DNA of 64,000 nucleotides from Streptomyces qinglanensis (GTDB taxonomy: Bacteria; Actinomycetota; Actinomycetes; Streptomycetales; Streptomycetaceae). Position numbers and translations under genes: made by a program. Below are positions 58,548 through 64,000 of the stretch, piece by piece. The first letter of the stretch is position 1. Every line of letters starts with the position of its first letter. The stretch spans positions 906,489 to 970,488 of the forward strand of contig NZ_FOGO01000001.1 of the NCBI RefSeq assembly GCF_900111245.1, written 5' to 3'. The notes beneath the pieces are model-generated. The model made no database searches, was not told where the DNA came from, and saw only the letters and a list, made by a program, of their open reading frames with translations.

Positions 58548-59216
58548 TCAGCCGCCGGGCGGTTCGACGGCCGGGACGGGGGAGGCCGCGCCCGGGCCGT
58601 CCCGGTCCACGCCCGTGGTGGCGGGGGGCGGGGTCGGATCCTGCCGCTGGTCGGAGGTGCCCCGGTAGACGGCGGAGAAGGCGAGCGCCACCATCCCGAT
58701 GCCCATCACCACGGCGAGCACCCAGGCGACCGGCCGCTGCCAGTCGCGGTGGCCGCGGTAGGGGCGCGGCCCCTGGTGCGGCTCCGGGCGGCGGTGGGCC
58801 CGGTATCCGAAGTCGGAGCCGTGTTCGGGGCCCGGCTCCAGCTCTGGTGGACAGCCCTCGGAGCGCTCGTACTCCACCCGGTAGTCGGAGCGGTCGAAGC
58901 GGCCCTCGTCGTCCGGGTCGTCCTCGAAGTCGCCGTCGAAGGGGTCGTCCGCCTCCGCGAACTCCCCGTGCGGCATCTCGCCCTCGCCGCGCGGGCGGCC
59001 GAAGCCCTCCTCGGCGGCGCGGAAGGGCTCGCTCTCCGCGCGCGACCGGTCGGAGGCGAGTATCCGTTCGGCCGCGCTTGGTTCGTGCACCTCAGCGGCG
59101 CGTACGAAGTCCTCGTCGAGCACCACGGAGGCGAACTCGTCGTCCGCTGCCCCGCGGTCGCGGTACTCGGGCTCCTCGCCGTCCGGGAACGGCCCGCCCC
59201 CCACGTCGTCCGGCAC
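58548..59216 (-). CDS. single-pass membrane protein with the same N-terminal motif
   Basis: A 222-aa protein with a very acidic cytoplasmic N-terminus including DDEFASVVLDEDFVRAAEVH (about 25-44), homologous to the neighbour at 57182. An Arg/Pro/Tyr-rich stretch, a membrane helix (about 167-185, VAWVLAVVMGIGMVALAFSAV) and a short Pro-rich exterior tail follow. GTG start with GGAAGG. Function unknown. Confidence 0.75.
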   Translation of the reverse strand: MPDDVGGGPFPDGEEPEYRDRGAADDEFASVVLDEDFVRAAEVHEPSAAERILASDRSRAESEPFRAAEEGFGRPRGEGEMPHGEFAEADDPFDGDFEDDPDDEGRFDRSDYRVEYERSEGCPPELEPGPEHGSDFGYRAHRRPEPHQGPRPYRGHRDWQRPVAWVLAVVMGIGMVALAFSAVYRGTSDQRQDPTPPPATTGVDRDGPGAASPVPAVEPPGG

Positions 59217-59287
59217 GCCTTCCAGCGTAGACCTATGCGGTCAATTTGGGCAGGGCCGCCGGGAACCGGGCGGAAAATCGGTGCCGT

Positions 59288-60568
59288 TCAGCCGCGGACA
59301 TGCCCGTCCCCGGTGACCACGTACTTGGTCGAGGTGAGCTCGGGCAGGCCCATGGGGCCCCGCGCGTGCAGCTTCTGCGTGGAGATCCCGATCTCGGCGC
59401 CGAAGCCGAACTGGGCCCCGTCGGTGAACCGCGTGGAGGCGTTCACCATCACCGCGGCGGAGTCCACCAGCGCGGTGAAGCGGCGGGCGGCCGCGGTGTC
59501 GGCCGTGACGATCGCCTCGGTGTGCCCGGAGGACCAGGCGCGGATGTGCTCGACGGCGGCGTCCAGGGAGGGCACCACGGCCGCCGCGATGTCGTACGAC
59601 AGGTACTCGCTCGCCCAGTCCTCGTCGGTCGCAGGCAGCACCGTCTGCGCGGCGGCGTCGGCCGCCGCCTGCCAGGCGGTGTCGCCGTGCACGGTGACGC
59701 CTGCCTCGGCGAGCGCTTCGAGGGCGCGCGGGAGGAAGGTGTCGGCGATCCCGGCGTGCACCAGAACGGTCTCGGCGGCGTTGCAGACACTGGGGCGCTG
59801 GGCCTTGGAGTTGACGAGGATCGCGAGCGCGGTGTCGAGGTCGGCGCGCTCGTCGACGTAGACATGGCAGTTGCCGGTGCCGGTCTCGATGACGGGCACG
59901 GTCGACTGCTCCACCACGGTCTTGATCAGCGAGGCGCCGCCGCGCGGGATCAGCACGTCCACCAGCCCCCGGGCGCGCATCAGCTCGGTGACGCTCTCCC
60001 TGCTCTCGCCCGGCACCAACTGCACCACGTCGGCGGGGAGTCCGGCCTCGGCCACCGCGTCCCGGGCGACCGCGACCAGCGCCGAGTTCGAGGCGTGCGC
60101 GGACGAGGAGCCTCGCAGCAGCACGGCGTTGCCGGACTTGAGGCAGAGCGCCGCGGCGTCCACGGTGACGTTGGGGCGGGCCTCGTAGATGATCCCGACC
60201 ACGCCCAGCGGCACCCGCACCTGGCGCAGTTCCAGTCCGTTGGGCAGCGTCGAGCCGCGCTGCACCTGGCCCACCGGGTCGGGCAGCGCGACGACGTCAC
60301 GCACGTCGGAGGCGATGGCCGCGATCCGCTCCGGGGTGAGCGTGAGCCGGTCGACGACGGACTCCGCCGTGCCCGCGGCGCGCGCCTCGGCGACGTCGTC
60401 GGCGTTGGCGGCCACGATCTCCGGGGTACGGGCCGTGAGCGCGTCGGCGATCGCCAGCAGCGCGCGGTCACGGGTGGTACGGGGGGCCGGGGCGAGGTCG
60501 GCCGCCGCTGCCCGCGCACGGCGGGCCGCCTGGCGGACGGGGGTGTCCGGGGTCTCGGATGCGCTCAT
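59288..60568 (-). CDS. proA: glutamate-5-semialdehyde dehydrogenase
   Basis: A 426-aa NADPH-dependent enzyme of proline synthesis that reduces gamma-glutamyl phosphate. The catalytic Cys (about 261) lies in [28 protein letters not shown] and [12 protein letters not shown] are also present. A TACGAT hexamer 7 nt before the ATG indicates a leaderless mRNA. proB lies upstream but is separated by a small gene. Confidence 0.97.
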   Translation of the reverse strand: MSASETPDTPVRQAARRARAAAADLAPAPRTTRDRALLAIADALTARTPEIVAANADDVAEARAAGTAESVVDRLTLTPERIAAIASDVRDVVALPDPVGQVQRGSTLPNGLELRQVRVPLGVVGIIYEARPNVTVDAAALCLKSGNAVLLRGSSSAHASNSALVAVARDAVAEAGLPADVVQLVPGESRESVTELMRARGLVDVLIPRGGASLIKTVVEQSTVPVIETGTGNCHVYVDERADLDTALAILVNSKAQRPSVCNAAETVLVHAGIADTFLPRALEALAEAGVTVHGDTAWQAAADAAAQTVLPATDEDWASEYLSYDIAAAVVPSLDAAVEHIRAWSSGHTEAIVTADTAAARRFTALVDSAAVMVNASTRFTDGAQFGFGAEIGISTQKLHARGPMGLPELTSTKYVVTGDGHVRG

Positions 60569-60575
60569 GGCGCGC

Positions 60576-60581
60576 ATCGTA
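60576..60581 (-). promoter_or_regulatory. -10 hexamer, leaderless start (proA)
   Basis: TACGAT on the minus strand, 7 nt before the proA ATG. Confidence 0.5.
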
Positions 60582-60662
60582 GCCGGGGCCGGTACGGGGC
60601 TGCGCCGGTGTCTCGGCAACGGCCGTACGCGCGGCACCGCGCCCCGGGCACCCGGGCAGGGG

Positions 60663-61061
60663 TCAGAACGGGTGCACCCCCACCGTGCTGACGGGCGGCG
60701 GACCGCAGCCCTCGGCGACGCGCCGGCGGTAGGTCTCGCGTCCGATCACCTCGAGCCCCACGATCTCCCAGGGCGGCAGCCCGGCCGAGGACCGGTGCTC
60801 GCCCCACAGCCGCAGCGCCACGGCGGCGGCGTCGTGCAGGTCCTGGGCCTCCTCCCAGTAGCGGATCTCGGCGTGGTCGTCGGCGTAGCGGCTGGTGAGC
60901 AGGAACGGGTGGTCGTGCGCGAGCCGTTCGAGCGCGCGCCGGACGTCGCCCAGCGGCGCCTCGCGTCCGGCGACGCTGAGCGTGACGTGCCAGAGCCGGG
61001 AGCCGACTCGTTCCTCGGGCTGGGGGGAGGGCGCCGTTCCGACGCCGGCCAGTCGTCCCAC
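60663..61061 (-). CDS. conserved hypothetical protein between proA and proB (132 aa)
   Basis: A 132-aa protein with the core [20 protein letters not shown], then [20 protein letters not shown] and [17 protein letters not shown]. No membrane segment, no known domain. GTG at 61061 is chosen because AGGAGG lies 6 nt upstream; a longer frame to 61190 would translate the repeat-rich control region. Function unknown. Confidence 0.8.
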   Translation of the reverse strand: MGRLAGVGTAPSPQPEERVGSRLWHVTLSVAGREAPLGDVRRALERLAHDHPFLLTSRYADDHAEIRYWEEAQDLHDAAAVALRLWGEHRSSAGLPPWEIVGLEVIGRETYRRRVAEGCGPPPVSTVGVHPF

Positions 61062-61124
61062 CGGTGGCCTCCTGGAGTGGTGCTGGTGCTGCCCTGGTGT
61101 CTTCCGTGAGTGCTGCTGATCTCT

Positions 61125-61183
61125 TTCCGTACTGCATTCCGTACTGCCTTCGGTACGCTGCGTGCACGTGCGGGTGCACGTGC
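61125..61183. repeat. paired direct repeats upstream of the 132-aa gene
   Basis: TTCCGTACTGC occurs twice (61125-61135, 61137-61147) and GTGCACGTGC twice (61162-61171, 61174-61183). The second unit is itself made of overlapping palindromes. They probably form a control region for the 132-aa gene. Confidence 0.7.
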
Positions 61184-61324
61184 CGCTCACACCGCCCGCG
61201 TCAAAGTTGACCAGTCCGAGGGCGCGCGCGGGACCGTTTTGCGGAAGGTGTCCGTGGAAAGGCTGGACTTTTTCCCCACCGCCCGAATGTGCCGCCCGAT
61301 TCGGAGCCCGGCGGACAGCCCCGG

Positions 61325-62569
61325 TCAGCCGCGCAGCAGCACGAGGTCGTCCCGGTGCACGACCTCGCGCTCATAGGCCGGCCCCAGCTCGCGGGCCAGC
61401 TCATGGGTGGTGCGGCCCAGCAGCCGCGGCAGCTCCTTCGCGTCGAAGTTGACCAGCCCGCGCGCGACGGCCCGTCCCTGCCCGTCGCGCAGCTCGACCG
61501 GATCGCCCGCCGAGAAGTCGCCCTCCACCCCGGCGATCCCGGCGGGCAGCAGCGAGGTGCGGCGGTCCACGACGGCCCGCACGGCGCCCTCGTCCAGGGT
61601 GAGCGCCCCGGTGGGGGTGGAGGCGTGCGCGAGCCACAGCAGCCGTCCGGCGGCGCGCCGCCCGGTCGGATGGAAGTAGGTGCCGGTCTCCCGCCCGGCC
61701 AGCGCGTCGGCGGCGTGCACGGCGGAGGTGAGCACCACGGGCACTCCGGCGCCCGCCGCGATGCCGGCCGCCTCGACCTTCGTGGCCATGCCGCCGGTGC
61801 CCACCCCGGCGCTGCCCGCGCTGCCGATGTCGATGCCTTCCAGATCGGCCGGGCCGCGCACCTGTGCGACCCGGCGGGTGCCGGGGGTGGTCGGGTTGCC
61901 GTCGTAGAGGCCGTCCACGTCCGAGAGCAGCACCAGCAGGTCGGCGCGGACGAGGTGGGCGACGAGCGCGGCGAGCCGGTCGTTGTCGCCGAACCGGATC
62001 TCGTCCGTGGCCACGGTGTCGTTCTCGTTGACGATCGGGACGGCGCCCATGGCCAGGAGCTGGTCCAGGGTGCGGTAGGCGTTCCGGTAGTGGGCCCGGC
62101 GACTGGTGTCGTCCGAGGTCAGCAGCACCTGGCCGACGCGGCGGCCGTAGCGCGCGAAGGACGCCGTGTAGCGGGCCACCAGCAGCCCCTGGCCGACGCT
62201 CGCCGCGGCCTGCTGCCGGGCCAGGTCCCGGGGGCGCTTGGCCAGCCCCAGCGGCGCCAGTCCGGCCGCGATGGCACCCGAGGAGACCAGCACCGTCTCC
62301 CGCGGGGCCTGTCCGGGCTCGGCGTGCTGGGCGCCGATGTGCTTGGCGAGCACGTCGACGAGCGCGTCCACCCGGTCGGCGTCCAGTCCCCCCGCCGCGG
62401 TGGTCAGCGACGAGGAGCCGACCTTGACGACCACACGTCGTGCCTCCCGCACGGCCTTGCGCGCGGCCTGCCCACTCTCCGTGACGTGCCCGGCCGGTCC
62501 CGGGGACTCCGTGCCCGGTGTGCCCTCGGCGGCGCCCGCCGCGTGTCCTGTTCCGCTGTCTCGTGCCAC
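61325..62569 (-). CDS. proB: glutamate 5-kinase with PUA domain
   Basis: A 414-aa kinase of proline synthesis: the AAK domain has VVVKVGSSSLTTAAGGLDAD, VLVSSGAIAAG and NENDTVATDEIRFGDNDRL, and a C-terminal PUA domain follows from about residue 320. The start is uncertain: GTG at 62569 gives an N-terminus ~40 residues longer than usual, and the family core begins about residue 45. No obg gene follows in the same direction, unlike the usual rpmA-obg-proB order. Confidence 0.93.
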   Translation of the reverse strand: MARDSGTGHAAGAAEGTPGTESPGPAGHVTESGQAARKAVREARRVVVKVGSSSLTTAAGGLDADRVDALVDVLAKHIGAQHAEPGQAPRETVLVSSGAIAAGLAPLGLAKRPRDLARQQAAASVGQGLLVARYTASFARYGRRVGQVLLTSDDTSRRAHYRNAYRTLDQLLAMGAVPIVNENDTVATDEIRFGDNDRLAALVAHLVRADLLVLLSDVDGLYDGNPTTPGTRRVAQVRGPADLEGIDIGSAGSAGVGTGGMATKVEAAGIAAGAGVPVVLTSAVHAADALAGRETGTYFHPTGRRAAGRLLWLAHASTPTGALTLDEGAVRAVVDRRTSLLPAGIAGVEGDFSAGDPVELRDGQGRAVARGLVNFDAKELPRLLGRTTHELARELGPAYEREVVHRDDLVLLRG

Positions 62570-62882
62570 GCCCGTACGTACCCCTCGCGCCTGTGCCGCC
62601 GCCGGCGGGACGCGCGGCTCCACCGGGCGACGGGGGCGCCCGCGGACCGTGACCCGCCGTGCTCTCGTGTCGCAATCTACGTCAGCGCCGGTCCGGGCCG
62701 CTCATCCGTTTCACGCAACGGACGCGTGAGGATGGTTACGTTTGACCAGGTAAGGGCCCATCCGGCGGCGTCGAAGATTGTCACTTGACCCACGGGCGTC
62801 ATACCGTCAGGGGTCGACCTCGGCCACCGCCACCGGCCACCCCCTTCGCAGACCCTCTCTCTCCATGCCAGGAGCCCAGCCC
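62570..62882. other. proB-glycerophosphotransferase divergent gap
   Basis: 313 bp without a gene. Shows an inverted repeat TCCGTT-N6-AACGGA (about 62704-62721) and, on plus, TTGTCA-N18-TACCGT (62778-62807), a candidate promoter for the rightward gene. Confidence 0.5.
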
Positions 62883-64000
62883 GTGCCCTCTGCCGGACTC
62901 GCCACACGACGCGCCGTCCAGCTCGCGGCCCTGCTCGCGCTCGCGGTGTTCTACACCGTGCAGCTCGCGGGAGCGCTGCTGCCGAACGTGCCCGTCTTCG
63001 TCGCCGCCTCGCTGGCGGGACTCGCTCTCGACCTGTACCTGACACACCAGCAGCCGGGCCTGCTGGCGCTGCTGGGGAAGGTCCGCTTCGATGTCACCAC
63101 GCGGCAGCTCCTCCGCGACATGCTGGTGGTCATCGGCCTGGTCCGGATCCCGGAGGTACCGCCGGACATAGAGCGTCCGCTCACCCTGCTGCTGCTGGCC
63201 TCCTACGCCGCGCACTTCCTGTGCCAGGCGGTGGCCCAGCTCGTGCGCCGCACCCGCACCCTGCCGGTCGTCACGCGCAACATCGACACCTCGTCGCTCA
63301 AGCTCACCCACGCGCCCTCCCGGCTGCTGGCCCGCCAGCCCAGCCGCAGGCTGCTGCGCTTCTCCATCCCCGGCACCCTGGGCCTGACGCTCAGCGCGAG
63401 CCTGGCGGTGGAGGAGTGGGGACTCGTCGGTGTGGGCTGCACCCTGCTGCTCTCCCTGGGCAGCGCCTTCTACCTGGCCACCTGGCTGCTGCCGAAGAAG
63501 CGCTCCAGGAGCGAGCAGGAGGTGATGGCGTGGCTGGACGCGTGGCTGGCACGGTACAAGCCGACCACGGGGATGTACTTCTCGGGCGGGACGACGTCGG
63601 CGTACCAGGCGAACATGTGGCTCTCGACGCTGGCGGAGCTGGAGGGGCGGCCGCTGATCGTGCTGCGTGAGCGGTTCATGGTGCAGAAGATCGACGCCAC
63701 CGACGTCCCGATCGTCTGCATCCCCAAGGTCTCCCATCTGATGCACCTGGAGCACTCCACGCTCAAGGTGCTGCTGCACCCGGCCAACTCCGGCAAGACC
63801 TCCCAGGTCCTGCGGATCCCCACCCTCAAGCACGCCTTCATCAACCACGGCGAGTCCGACAAGCTCTCCTCCTGCAACCCCTACGCCAAGGCATACGACC
63901 AGGTGTGGGTCGCCGGAGAGGCCGCCCGCGAGCGCTACCGGCTCGCCGAGGTCGGCGTGGACGACAAAGACGTCGTCGAAGTCGGCCGCCCCCAACTCGC
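62883..64000 (+). CDS. CDP-glycerol glycerophosphotransferase-like membrane protein (3' end outside window)
   Basis: At least 372 residues, open to the window end. The N-terminus holds several membrane helices (about 15-60, then 85-110 and 155-200). The later part resembles the glyphos_transf domain: TGMYFSGGTTSAYQANMWLS, then AFINHGESDK with the expected HG-E motif, and DQVWVAGEAARERY. It probably makes a wall or cell-surface glycerol-phosphate polymer, or acts on a related lipid-linked substrate. GTG at 62883 with AGGAG 8 nt upstream is preferred over ATG 62865. Confidence 0.82.
   Translation, partial: MPSAGLATRRAVQLAALLALAVFYTVQLAGALLPNVPVFVAASLAGLALDLYLTHQQPGLLALLGKVRFDVTTRQLLRDMLVVIGLVRIPEVPPDIERPLTLLLLASYAAHFLCQAVAQLVRRTRTLPVVTRNIDTSSLKLTHAPSRLLARQPSRRLLRFSIPGTLGLTLSASLAVEEWGLVGVGCTLLLSLGSAFYLATWLLPKKRSRSEQEVMAWLDAWLARYKPTTGMYFSGGTTSAYQANMWLSTLAELEGRPLIVLRERFMVQKIDATDVPIVCIPKVSHLMHLEHSTLKVLLHPANSGKTSQVLRIPTLKHAFINHGESDKLSSCNPYAKAYDQVWVAGEAARERYRLAEVGVDDKDVVEVGRPQL

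Overview
The window is about 73% GC with strong G/C bias at codon position three. Its gene order (dnaJ2-hrcA, hemW, lepA|rpsT, holA-comEC-comEA, leuS, nadD-LCP-rsfS, proA/proB) is that of a Streptomyces chromosome or a very close relative, in the conserved core. I see no phage, insertion sequence, CRISPR array or biosynthetic cluster. All calls come from reading the sequence; no search was run.

Layout. 1-4.6 kb: leuA (minus) with a leucine leader peptide, a cytosolic protealysin-type M4 protease with an emfourin-like inhibitor gene, a 50-bp perfect palindrome and a secreted acid phosphatase. 4.9-9.7 kb: a PfkB kinase; a two-gene ABC exporter plus a DUF4097 protein (minus), divergent from a GbsR/MarR-type regulator with clear operator-like repeats between. 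9.8-18.1 kb: phoH, ybeY, a CNNM/HlyC-type protein, a YjbR protein, a lipoprotein, an MFS exporter/HTH regulator pair, a degenerate cytidine deaminase and era. 18.2-23.8 kb (minus): rnz, a HIT protein, rsmE, a nitronate monooxygenase, dnaJ2 and hrcA with a CIRCE operator. 23.9-30 kb: an MBL hydrolase, a DUF3097 protein, hemW, a SpoIIE-type phosphatase with an Asp-Thr repeat linker, then 0.84 kb without a recognisable gene. 30-41.4 kb: fadD15-type ligase, lepA, rpsT, holA, comEC and comEA. 41.4-46.8 kb: a degV protein, a membrane coiled-coil protein, leuS with a leucine attenuator, and tRNA-Ala(GGC). 46.9-51.9 kb: a GT87 protein, two zinc-binding micro-proteins, a second MFS/HTH pair and a second, identical tRNA-Ala(GGC). 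52-64 kb: histidine phosphatase, rsfS, an LCP/LytR_C protein, nadD, a 56-aa membrane protein, an M48 protease, two membrane proteins with a shared N-terminal motif, proA, proB, and the start of a CDP-glycerol glycerophosphotransferase-like gene that runs off the window.

How the parts work together. Most genes are housekeeping: ribosome maturation (era, ybeY, rsmE, lepA, rsfS, rpsT), heat shock (hrcA/dnaJ2), DNA replication and uptake (holA, comEC, comEA) and amino-acid supply (leuA, leuS, proA, proB). Two leucine genes 45 kb apart each carry a short leader ORF with a run of Leu codons and downstream RNA that can fold in alternative ways. About a dozen genes have a -10-like hexamer 6-8 nt before the start codon and no Shine-Dalgarno sequence, suggesting leaderless mRNAs. 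The most interesting loci are the two leucine leaders, the protease/emfourin pair, the ABC/DUF4097/GbsR operator region, the twin MFS/HTH pairs (one lying between the two tRNA-Ala genes), several long perfect palindromes, and comEC, whose frame runs on through an antiparallel gene.
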